DNA from: Bacteroidales bacterium
GTDB taxonomy: Bacteria > Bacteroidota > Bacteroidia > Bacteroidales > WCHB1-69
Direction: 5' to 3'
Length of the DNA: 14,907 bases
Assembly: GCA_012838875.1 (NCBI GenBank)
Contig: DUOL01000177.1
Coordinates: forward strand, 1 to 14,907
Shown here piece by piece: positions 1 through 6,378 of this stretch. A program made the position numbers and the translations under genes. The notes below the pieces were generated by a model. It was not told the DNA's origin. It ran no database searches and saw only the letters and a list, made by a program, of their open reading frames with translations. Position 1 is the first letter of the stretch. Each line of letters opens with the position of its first letter.

Positions 1-717
1 AAGAGCCTCTATTTTACAAACATCATAGCCTCAACGGCATCGGAAGTTTTACATAATGTTACCTTTCCCGTTATGAGTTCGGTGCAAGACGAACAGGAGC
101 GACTCACTAACATTTACCGGAAATTGATAAAATTCACGATGTTTATTGTTGCCCCTGCCCTACTCGGTTTTGCTCTTATCAGCGAACCGTTTATACGACT
201 CTGCTTAACCGAAAAATGGTTACCAGCCGTCCCTATCATTCGATGGCTCTGCCTGGCACGTTTGTTCATACCGATTAATTCATTAAATATCAATCTTTTA
301 AACGCAAAAGGCTATTCCGGTTTGACTCTTAAAATTGAACTTATAAAAGCCCCTATAGTTATTACCTCTTTAATTATAACTATTCCGCTGGGGTTAAAAG
401 CAATTGTTATCGGGCAAACCATCGTGGGTGTTATCACTTTTATCATTTATGCATATTTCCCGGGCAAAATAGTGCATTACGGTCCCATGAAACAACTCAA
501 AGATATGTTGCCGACTTTCATAGCTACCTTCATAATGCTTCTCGCCGTTTTGCCCATTATCCGCCTTGTTCCCTCCGATTTCCTCAAAATAATATTAGGA
601 ATTATTGTAGGTTTTGCAGTGTATACTTTAGTTTCTATTTTGCAAAAAAGAGCAGAAGTAAAGGAAATTTACACTTTGTTGGTTAATTTAAAAAATAAAT
701 ACTTTTCTAAAAAATAA
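1..717 (+). CDS. Polysaccharide/LPS flippase of the MOP (Wzx-like) superfamily, 3' part only
   Basis: The frame is open from base 1, so the gene begins upstream and only its last 238 codons are here; the ATG at 73 is internal. Seen: a VMSSVQDEQERL segment, which resembles the 'FP..S.iQdd.eRl' stretch of Bacteroidota Wzx/WzxC-like flippases, followed by about five or six hydrophobic membrane segments separated by short basic loops and a lysine-rich tail. Members of this family are inner-membrane antiporter-like proteins of about 14 helices that flip undecaprenyl-linked O-antigen or capsule repeat units to the periplasm. The missing half would hold the N-terminal helices. No sugar-transferase genes are visible beside it, so the polysaccharide involved is unknown. 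Repeat copy A starts 24 bases after the stop. The family is fairly sure; the substrate is not. Confidence 0.85.
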   Translation, partial: KSLYFTNIIASTASEVLHNVTFPVMSSVQDEQERLTNIYRKLIKFTMFIVAPALLGFALISEPFIRLCLTEKWLPAVPIIRWLCLARLFIPINSLNINLLNAKGYSGLTLKIELIKAPIVITSLIITIPLGLKAIVIGQTIVGVITFIIYAYFPGKIVHYGPMKQLKDMLPTFIATFIMLLAVLPIIRLVPSDFLKIILGIIVGFAVYTLVSILQKRAEVKEIYTLLVNLKNKYFSKK

Positions 718-740
718 GCAGACAATTTTATTTTTTATTA

Positions 741-917
741 GGGCGTGTCCCCTCGCTACGCTCGGGGTCGGCGCCCGGTTACAAGTCCGCGGGCACAAGC
801 CGTGGGGTCGCAAAGCGGCAAAAAGAGCTTCTAAAGTCGCTTTTTTGCCGCTGCGTCCCCAGCGGCTTCCGCCCTTGCGGGCTTTCCACCTAAGCGCCTC
901 ACGCAGCCAACTTGCTC
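741..917 (+). repeat. GC-rich structured intergenic repeat, copy A (complete)
   Basis: This 177-bp block stands out as strongly GC-rich against AT-rich flanks. It recurs inverted at 4965-5143 (about 90 % identical by eye) and its first 56 bases recur at 14852-14907 with 3 differences. All copies begin GGGCGTG; the two complete copies end CTTGCTC. Two foldings are visible. Hairpin I has an outer stem 741-745/772-776 and an inner stem 749-752/764-767 around an 11-base loop. Hairpin II pairs 797-811 with 853-868 and 815-824 with 842-851, giving over 20 pairs and an apical part at about 825-841. It sits between the convergent 3' ends of the flippase and the lipoprotein gene. It has no open frame of note, no terminal inverted repeats and no clear target duplication. 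It is REP/MITE-like or a structured RNA; the function is unknown. Confidence 0.9.
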
Positions 918-955
918 GTATAAAGCCTTTTATACAAATAATGGAAAATGGAAAG

Positions 956-1354
956 TTAAAAATCGATGATTTTCCAACTATTATTTATTTTTTCTAACAG
1001 AATAATATCCGTTTCATATATCTTTTCTCCCTCTTTGTACGAAGTAATTCCTATGGTCACTTTAGCTTTTCCCCTCTTTTCATCGTAACTAATCAACTCA
1101 ATTTTCATTCTACTCTTTTTCAGCTGCCACTCAAGAAAAGAACGTTTTTCCTCCGTCATCTCTTCTTGTATTAAAGTAAGCTTATAACTCATTAACGGAT
1201 TACAGTACGTTTTTGCTTTCTCAAAATCCAAATTTTGGAACGAGAAATAAAAATTATCAACGGTCTCTTTTACAGGATCCTTTGTACAAGAGTAGCAAAT
1301 AAAAAAGGCGATTAAAAGAAGGAAAATCGTTTTTTCTTTAATCATACTTGTCAT
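956..1354 (-). CDS. Small lipoprotein, possibly of the DUF4878/NTF2-like type
   Basis: This is a 132-residue protein. A basic N-terminus and hydrophobic core (residues 5-20) end at CYSC, with Cys23 as the likely lipidated residue; the lipobox is loose, as is common in Bacteroidota. The mature part (KDPVKETVDNFYFSFQNLDF…) starts with an amphipathic helix and ends in alternating beta strands closing with NNSWKIIDF. That is the layout of DUF4878-like lipoproteins, which have an NTF2-like fold and often end in a W-K-I strand. That assignment is from memory of the pattern, and no function is known for the group. The ATG at 1354 overlaps the stop of the upstream exporter gene by one base (TAATG), so the two are probably translated in a coupled way. 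An in-frame ATG at 1345 would also keep the signal peptide. The protein is probably anchored to the periplasmic or outer membrane. Confidence 0.75.
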   Translation of the reverse strand: MTSMIKEKTIFLLLIAFFICYSCTKDPVKETVDNFYFSFQNLDFEKAKTYCNPLMSYKLTLIQEEMTEEKRSFLEWQLKKSRMKIELISYDEKRGKAKVTIGITSYKEGEKIYETDIILLEKINNSWKIIDF

Positions 1355-2016
1355 TAAAAGATTACAAATACTCTAATAATCAGAGCGATTCCGAGTATTG
1401 CAACGATGAGTCCGACTATTCGATTAATATAAAAAATCACGAGAGGAGTTAAAACTTTTTTAATTTTTCCTGCGAAAAAACTTTTGATAATATCCGCTGA
1501 TAAAATGGTAGCGAGAATCACTAACAACACTAACGCTCTTTCTCTAAAAATGGTGCCGGTATTAGGGACAATACTAAGCCAAAGAATCCATACAAAGGGA
1601 TTGGTTACATTAATAATAAACCCCTTCATTATATATTTGAACCTATTATTCTCGCTTTTATTTTCAATTATTTGTTCAATTTTTTCTTTTTTCAATTTCA
1701 AACTTTGGTTATAAACCGGATTCAAATCGGATTTTTTATTAAAAAGGGTATAACCTCCGAAGAGGATAAGAACGGCACCGCCTATTATTCCCATTATTAA
1801 TTGAGCTGTTTCATTATTTTCCATAATCCCTCCCAGCCCGAGCAAACATAAAATGACAAGAAAAGTATCACTAAGCGAGATTCCAAGAGCCAAAAAAAAT
1901 CCTGACTTAAATCCACGTGAAATGCTTGTCTGTATAACGGAGAAAAAAGCAGCACCGGGTGCAAACGATAAAATCAGTCCAATCGGAAGTGCTTTTAGTA
2001 GTACTGATAATAACAT
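1354..2016 (-). CDS. LysE/RhtB-family amino-acid exporter
   Basis: This is an inner-membrane transporter of about 220 residues with six hydrophobic segments and a hydrophilic, lysine-rich loop after the third. Family signs: the SFAPGAAFF stretch after the first helix (equivalent to the PGP region), the NVTNPFVWILW motif at the start of the second half, the IKSFFAGKIKK segment, and a final NRIVGLIVAILGIALI helix. LysE/RhtB proteins export amino acids or related small molecules by proton antiport; the substrate here cannot be read. The start is placed at the ATG at 2016. A TTG seven codons upstream (2037) is in frame, but it lies inside a TAnnTTTG promoter box (2035-2042), so it would not be in the transcript. 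The small lipoprotein gene follows with a one-base overlap. Confidence 0.85.
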   Translation of the reverse strand: MLLSVLLKALPIGLILSFAPGAAFFSVIQTSISRGFKSGFFLALGISLSDTFLVILCLLGLGGIMENNETAQLIMGIIGGAVLILFGGYTLFNKKSDLNPVYNQSLKLKKEKIEQIIENKSENNRFKYIMKGFIINVTNPFVWILWLSIVPNTGTIFRERALVLLVILATILSADIIKSFFAGKIKKVLTPLVIFYINRIVGLIVAILGIALIIRVFVIF

Positions 2017-2034
2017 GTATACTATTTTAAACTG

Positions 2035-2042
2035 CAAAAGTA
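2035..2042 (-). promoter_or_regulatory. Bacteroidota-type -7 promoter box for the exporter-lipoprotein pair
   Basis: On the minus strand this reads TACTTTTG, an exact match to the Bacteroidota -7 consensus TAnnTTTG. Transcription would start near 2028, about 12 bases before the ATG at 2016. No clear -33 TTTG is visible upstream. The box decides the start of the exporter gene because it overlaps the alternative TTG codon. Confidence 0.55.
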
Positions 2043-2212
2043 CAATTTTTAATAGTATTAAATTATTAATTTTAATTGAAAAAATGGATAAAAAAAAGAT
2101 TTTAGCTGAAAAAAAAGGAAAAAATATGAGAAAAATTTTGTATTATTGCAATCGAAAATTATGAAAAAATCTTTAATACAATAAATTTTATAAATTAAAA
2201 AAAATAATAATT

Positions 2213-2434
2213 ATGGCATTCAAAGGAGCTTTAGTCATTGACACAGAAAAATGCAAAGGGTGCGGCGTTTGTATAACCGGCTGCCCCAACAATTGCATTG
2301 CACTTGCTAAACAAGTCAACAAAAAAGGTTATAATTACTTAGAAATGATAAACGAAGAGACGTGTATCGGCTGCGCGAGTTGTGCAGTTATTTGTCCTGA
2401 CGGCGTTATCACCGTTTATAAAGTTAGGGTTTAA
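2213..2434 (+). CDS. korD: 2-oxoacid:ferredoxin oxidoreductase, delta subunit (2x[4Fe-4S] ferredoxin)
   Basis: This 73-residue ferredoxin-like protein has two complete [4Fe-4S] motifs: Cys14, 17, 20 with Cys24 before Pro, and Cys51, 54, 57 with Cys61 before Pro. Cys28 is extra. In four-subunit VOR/KOR enzymes the delta subunit carries electrons from the TPP site in the beta subunit to external ferredoxin. It is first in a delta-alpha-beta-gamma gene order, 46 bases before the alpha subunit, and the whole set points the same way. The 196-bp AT-rich gap before it is shared with the divergent exporter gene; no good TAnnTTTG match was found for this operon (TATTATTG at 2141-2148 is one base off). 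The role rests on gene order, since two-cluster ferredoxins alone are generic. Cytoplasmic. Confidence 0.92.
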   Translation: MAFKGALVIDTEKCKGCGVCITGCPNNCIALAKQVNKKGYNYLEMINEETCIGCASCAVICPDGVITVYKVRV

Positions 2435-2480
2435 TACCAACGAAAAATTAATCAGTTTTAAAAAATAAAAAATATAAACA

Positions 2481-3560
2481 ATGGCAAAAGAATTAAAATT
2501 AATGAAAGGAAACGAGGCGATAGCCGAATCCGCCATCCGTAACGGAGTAGACGGTTATTTTGGCTATCCTATCACCCCACAATCCGAGATTTTGGAACAT
2601 TTAATGTCCGAAAGAGCATACGATAAAAGCGGCATGGTAGTTCTTCAAGCTGAGAGCGAAACCGCTTCTATCAATATGGTATACGGTGGGGCTGCTTGTG
2701 GAAAAAAAGTAATGACCACATCTTCAAGCCCGGGCATTAGTCTTATGCAAGAAGGCTTATCTTACATCGCCGGCGCAGAACTTCCGGCATTAGTAGTAAA
2801 CGTAGTTAGAGGCGGTCCCGGATTAGGTACTATTCAACCTTCCCAAGCCGACTATTTTCAAACGACAAAAGGTGGCGGACACGGTGACTATCGACTGATA
2901 GCGTTAGCCCCTGCTTCCGTACAAGAGATGTACGATTTCGTTCCTCTCGCATTTGAACTGGCATTCCGTTATAGAAACCCCGCCATAATACTATCGGACG
3001 GAGTTATCGGACAAGTAATGGAAAAGGTGGAAGTTTGTGATTATGTTCCTCGTTGGACTGACGAATACATTGTGAAGAATTTCCCATGGGCTACCGTGGG
3101 TAAACCGGCTACCCGCAAACATAATATCATCACCTCGTTGGAATTAGATCCTGCAAAACAAGAGCAGGTTAACATCCGTATTCAAAAAAAATATAGAGAA
3201 ATTGAAGAAAAAGAGGTGCGTTACGAAATGATGCAGTGCGAAGACGCCGAATATCTCTTTGTTGCATACGGCTCGTCAGCTCGTATTTGCCAAAAAGCAA
3301 TAGAATTGGCTCGCAACGAAGGAATTAAAATCGGACTGCTTCGCCCCATTACTGTTTGGCCATTCCCCACTAAAATCCTAAAAGAACTTTCAAAGAAAGT
3401 TAAAGGGATTCTCTGCGTTGAAATGAGCGCCGGACAATTAATTGAAGACGTGAAATTAGCTACGGAATGTAAAATCCCCGTGCAACACTTCGGACGTTTT
3501 GGCGGTATTATCCCCACTCCAAGCGAAGTGCTTGAAGCGTTGAAAAAACAAATTTTATAA
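2481..3560 (+). CDS. vorB: 2-oxoacid:ferredoxin oxidoreductase, alpha subunit (VorB/KorA type)
   Basis: This is a 359-residue subunit. The YPITPQSEI motif at residues 29-37 is the pyrimidine-binding (domain I) signature of TPP-dependent 2-oxoacid:ferredoxin oxidoreductases. It is followed by the QAESETASINMVYGG segment, the TTSSSPGISLMQEGLSYIAGAELP stretch, and a C-terminal transketolase-like domain with RPITVWPFP. It works with the beta subunit to decarboxylate a 2-oxoacid to an acyl-CoA while reducing ferredoxin. The family includes enzymes for branched-chain 2-oxoacids (VOR) and 2-oxoglutarate (KOR). Close Bacteroidales relatives are usually called VorB, but the sequence alone does not settle the substrate; vor and kor symbols are used interchangeably for this operon. 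The next gene starts 17 bases downstream. Full length, with no visible damage. Confidence 0.93.
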   Translation: MAKELKLMKGNEAIAESAIRNGVDGYFGYPITPQSEILEHLMSERAYDKSGMVVLQAESETASINMVYGGAACGKKVMTTSSSPGISLMQEGLSYIAGAELPALVVNVVRGGPGLGTIQPSQADYFQTTKGGGHGDYRLIALAPASVQEMYDFVPLAFELAFRYRNPAIILSDGVIGQVMEKVEVCDYVPRWTDEYIVKNFPWATVGKPATRKHNIITSLELDPAKQEQVNIRIQKKYREIEEKEVRYEMMQCEDAEYLFVAYGSSARICQKAIELARNEGIKIGLLRPITVWPFPTKILKELSKKVKGILCVEMSAGQLIEDVKLATECKIPVQHFGRFGGIIPTPSEVLEALKKQIL

Positions 3561-3577
3561 CCTTAAATTTAGTAAAA

Positions 3578-4345
3578 ATGAGAAGAGAAGAAATAATAAA
3601 ACCCGAAAATTTAGTCTATCGCCGCACCCCCGTGCTAACGGACGTTACGATGCACTATTGCCCCGGCTGCGGTCACGGTCTGATTCATCGTATTATAGCA
3701 GAAGTCATTGAAGAGATGGACATCCAAGATAAAACCATCCTTATTGCTCCGGTAGGTTGTGCCGTTTTAGCTTATAACTATTTTGACGTTGACACTATCG
3801 AAGCTGCTCACGGACGCGCACCAGCCTTAGCTACCGCTATAAAAAGATTGTACCCCGACCATTTTGTAATTTCTTACCAAGGAGACGGCGACCTCGCCGC
3901 TATCGGAACCGCAGAAACAATCCATGCCTGTAATCGCGGAGAAAATATTACTATGGTATTCGTAAATAATGGAATCTACGGTATGACAGGAGGACAAATG
4001 GCTCCGACAACACTTAGCGGAATGAAAACCGCTACCTGTCCCTACGGACGTGACACGTCAATCATGGGTAATCCATTGAATATGACCGCTTTAGTAGCTC
4101 AACTGCCCGGCTCATATTACGTTACACGACAAGCCGTTTATAGTCCGGCTTTAGCACGTAAATGCAAACGAGCTATTAGACAAGCTGTTGAAAATCAAAA
4201 ACTAAAAAAAGGAACTTCCTTCGTTGAAGTAGTTTCTAACTGTAATTCGGGATGGAAAATGACTCCCGTTAAAGCCAACGAATGGTTAGCCGAACACATG
4301 CTTGAAAGCTATCCGCTCGGAGATTTAAAAACTCCGCAAGAGTAA
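3578..4345 (+). CDS. korB: 2-oxoacid:ferredoxin oxidoreductase, beta subunit (TPP-binding)
   Basis: This is a 255-residue catalytic subunit. It shows HYCPGCGHG at 26-34, with Cys28 and Cys31 near the N-terminus, and the TPP/Mg motif GDGDLAAIG starting at 102 and closing with NN at 130-131, followed by GIYGMTGGQMAPTT. These are hallmarks of the KorB/VorA group: the GDG…NN motif holds the diphosphate and Mg2+, and the CPGC region belongs to the iron-sulfur-containing beta chains of this superfamily. It lies third in the delta-alpha-beta-gamma operon, 17 bases after alpha and 42 before gamma. The length is normal for the separate beta subunit, unlike the fused single-chain pyruvate enzyme. Cytoplasmic. 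Confidence 0.93.
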   Translation: MRREEIIKPENLVYRRTPVLTDVTMHYCPGCGHGLIHRIIAEVIEEMDIQDKTILIAPVGCAVLAYNYFDVDTIEAAHGRAPALATAIKRLYPDHFVISYQGDGDLAAIGTAETIHACNRGENITMVFVNNGIYGMTGGQMAPTTLSGMKTATCPYGRDTSIMGNPLNMTALVAQLPGSYYVTRQAVYSPALARKCKRAIRQAVENQKLKKGTSFVEVVSNCNSGWKMTPVKANEWLAEHMLESYPLGDLKTPQE

Positions 4346-4387
4346 CATTTTTTAGTTTTATTATTAACAATTAAAATTTTAATACAA

Positions 4388-4939
4388 ATGACAGAAGAAA
4401 TAATTATAGCAGGTTTTGGCGGTCAAGGTGTTCTTTCCATGGGCAAAATATTAGCCTACTCGGGAATTATGCAAGATAAAGAGGTTAGCTGGATGCCTTC
4501 GTACGGACCTGAAATGCGTGGCGGAACTTCCAACGTTACCGTCATCATTAGCGATGAGCGTATCAGCTCCCCTTGTCTTAATCAATTTGATACCGCTATC
4601 ATCCTAAACCAACAATCATTAGATAAATTCCAAAATTCAGTTAAACCGGGTGGTTTGCTGATTTTCGAGACAAAAGGAATTAGCGCCCCCCCAACCCGAA
4701 AAGATATCAATATCTATCAGATATCAGCTACCGACAAAGCCGCTGAAATAGGGAATATGAAACTTTTTAATATGATTGTATTAGGTGGATTTCTAAAAAT
4801 AAAACCTATTATCAATCCTGAGTTTCTACAACAAGGACTACAAAAATCACTTTCTGAACGACATCATCACCTGATACCCGAAAATATTAAAGCCGTTGAA
4901 ATAGGGAAAGAGTTACTAACTCCTTTCCATCTATTATAA
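4388..4939 (+). CDS. korC: 2-oxoacid:ferredoxin oxidoreductase, gamma subunit
   Basis: This is a 183-residue subunit. The N-terminal IIIAGFGGQGVLSMGKILA (residues 5-23) is the glycine-rich signature of the gamma domain (POR/KOR gamma family), and WMPSYGPEMRGGTSNVTV (35-52) is the second conserved block. In this enzyme class the gamma domain completes the CoA-binding part of the complex. It is last in the operon. Twenty-five bases after the stop lies repeat copy B, and no classical U-tract terminator precedes it, so the repeat may end the transcript. A perfect 12-bp palindrome lies just after the stop, at 4947-4958. Full length and intact. Confidence 0.93.
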   Translation: MTEEIIIAGFGGQGVLSMGKILAYSGIMQDKEVSWMPSYGPEMRGGTSNVTVIISDERISSPCLNQFDTAIILNQQSLDKFQNSVKPGGLLIFETKGISAPPTRKDINIYQISATDKAAEIGNMKLFNMIVLGGFLKIKPIINPEFLQQGLQKSLSERHHHLIPENIKAVEIGKELLTPFHLL

Positions 4940-4964
4940 AACGAAAAGCTATATAGCTCTGCAT

Positions 4965-5143
4965 GAGCAAGTTGGCTGCGTGAGGGCGCAGGTGGAAAGC
5001 CCGCAAGGGCGGAAGCCGCTGGGGACGCGGCGGCAAAAAAGCGACTTTAGAAGCTCTTTTTGTCGCTTTGCGTCCCCACGGCTTCCGCCCGCGGACTTGG
5101 AACCGAAGACCGACCCGTGAGCGTTAGCGAACGGGACACGCCC
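4965..5143 (-). repeat. GC-rich structured intergenic repeat, copy B (complete, inverted relative to A)
   Basis: This is a 179-bp copy on the minus strand: GGGCGTG ends at 5143 and CTTGCTC at 4965. It lies between the convergent 3' ends of the gamma subunit gene and hydF. Hairpin II is better preserved here than in A: 5007-5018 pairs with 5079-5090 and 5021-5028 with 5070-5077, broken only by a 2/1 bulge, giving 20 outer pairs before the A/T-rich inner stem. In hairpin I the inner stem is CCCGT/ACGGG where copy A has CCCC/GGGG, so a C-G pair has become G-C and one pair is added. The outer GGGCG/CGCCC stem of copies A and C is lost. Like A, it starts after a TTATTA run. Confidence 0.9.
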
Positions 5144-5199
5144 TAATAAAAATTAAAATTATTATTAATCTCGGTATCGAAATAAGGAAACAGCAGAGC

Positions 5200-6378
5200 T
5201 TACTTGATAAAAACTTTAACTGCACGCTCGAAAATACCATTTATGTAAGCTATGAGCATGCCGTAATTCGTAATCGGAATATTATTTTCCACAGCCAATT
5301 TCAACCTGTTGAGGAGCTGTTTGCGGGTAACCATGCACCCACCACACTGAACGACAAGAGCATACCGCGTAATATCGTGGATAGGTTCAAGCCCGGAAAG
5401 AAACGTGAAATTCAATTTTTTCTTTGTGTAATTCTGTAACCAATTGGGAATCTTCACTCTACCGATATCCTCGCACGCAATCTGGTGCGTACAAGATTCT
5501 AACACAAGAATATTATCTCCATCCTGCAACTGGTCAATATAAGGCGTGCCTTTCAAATAGTTTTGGAAATCGCCCTTATGCTTTGCCAAAAGAATACTAA
5601 AACTTGTAAGAGGTATTTCGGCGGGAATAAGAGGCGAAACCTTATTAAACACCTGACTATCAGTAATTACCAAATTGGGCTTGGGAAAATTTTGCAAGTA
5701 GTATTCCACCTTATCCTCTTTAACAAAAGTAGCAACGGCATCATTATCAAGAATATCACGCAAGGTTTGAACCTGCGGCAACGTCATACGCATAGCAGGA
5801 GCTTCGGAATCAATAGGCGTAATGAGCAAAATTTTATTGTTCGGCGAGATGACATCACCCAACAATGAATGCGAAATATACGAAGTGGGCGGCATTGCAG
5901 CAATCATACCTTTTATCAAATTGTCGATACCCTCCCCCGAAACCGCACTCACATTGATTAACGGAAAATTATTTATCGAATTTCGCCTTTCTGCTGTCCA
6001 CTCGTCCACTCTATTATTAACAATAATAAAGGGCGTTTCCAACTCATTCAGCTTCTCAACTAATTGATTTTCAGATATATCCCATTGATATTCATTGATA
6101 ACGATAATCGCTAAATCAATAATTCGTAGAATTTCTTCCGATTTAGAGACTCTTTTTTTGCCCAAATCGCCCTCGTCATCAATTCCGGCTGTATCAATGA
6201 GAATTACGGGACCGATACCAAAGATTTCGATAGATTTTTTTACGGGGTCGGTTGTCGTGCCGGGCACGGGGGAAACGATAGCAATTTCTTGTTGTGTAAT
6301 AGCGTTAATGAGGGAACTTTTCCCATTATTCTTACGCCCGAAAACACCGATATGCGGTTTATTTTCTCTCCCTTTCAT
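5200..6378 (-). CDS. hydF: [FeFe]-hydrogenase H-cluster maturation GTPase HydF
   Basis: This is a 392-residue cytoplasmic protein with an N-terminal GTPase domain: P-loop GRKNNGKS at 14-21, TTT at 41-43, DTAG at 62-65, NNRVD at 121-125 (a variant of NKxD) and SA at 144-145. The C-terminal part has the cluster-binding pattern Cys296-x-His298, then 46 residues, then Cys345-x-x-Cys348, which is the HydF signature CxHx(46-53)CxxC. HydF is the scaffold on which HydE and HydG build the diiron subcluster that is then passed to the hydrogenase HydA. Neither hydE, hydG nor hydA is in the window. The ATG at 6378 lies 20 bases inside the end of ispF, so it is probably translationally coupled to ispF as the last gene of porV-ispF-hydF. 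Full length, all key residues present. Confidence 0.95.
   Translation of the reverse strand: MKGRENKPHIGVFGRKNNGKSSLINAITQQEIAIVSPVPGTTTDPVKKSIEIFGIGPVILIDTAGIDDEGDLGKKRVSKSEEILRIIDLAIIVINEYQWDISENQLVEKLNELETPFIIVNNRVDEWTAERRNSINNFPLINVSAVSGEGIDNLIKGMIAAMPPTSYISHSLLGDVISPNNKILLITPIDSEAPAMRMTLPQVQTLRDILDNDAVATFVKEDKVEYYLQNFPKPNLVITDSQVFNKVSPLIPAEIPLTSFSILLAKHKGDFQNYLKGTPYIDQLQDGDNILVLESCTHQIACEDIGRVKIPNWLQNYTKKKLNFTFLSGLEPIHDITRYALVVQCGGCMVTRKQLLNRLKLAVENNIPITNYGMLIAYINGIFERAVKVFIK

Noticed and set aside
73..717. A 214-residue flippase-like protein starting at the ATG at 73, suggesting a truncated gene
   Set aside because: The same frame is open back to base 1 and the peptide before the ATG continues the family pattern, so the short form is only a window-edge effect.
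741..917. CRISPR array or insertion sequence
   Set aside because: There are no short direct repeats with spacers, no transposase frame, no terminal inverted repeats and no convincing target duplication at either complete copy.
2017..2037. TTG start for the exporter at 2037
   Set aside because: The codon lies within an exact TAnnTTTG promoter box and adds seven residues not needed by the family; the ATG at 2016 is preferred.
2213..4939. Pyruvate:ferredoxin oxidoreductase
   Set aside because: The pyruvate enzyme in Bacteroidales is usually one long fused chain; the four-gene delta-alpha-beta-gamma set and subunit sizes fit VOR/KOR enzymes.
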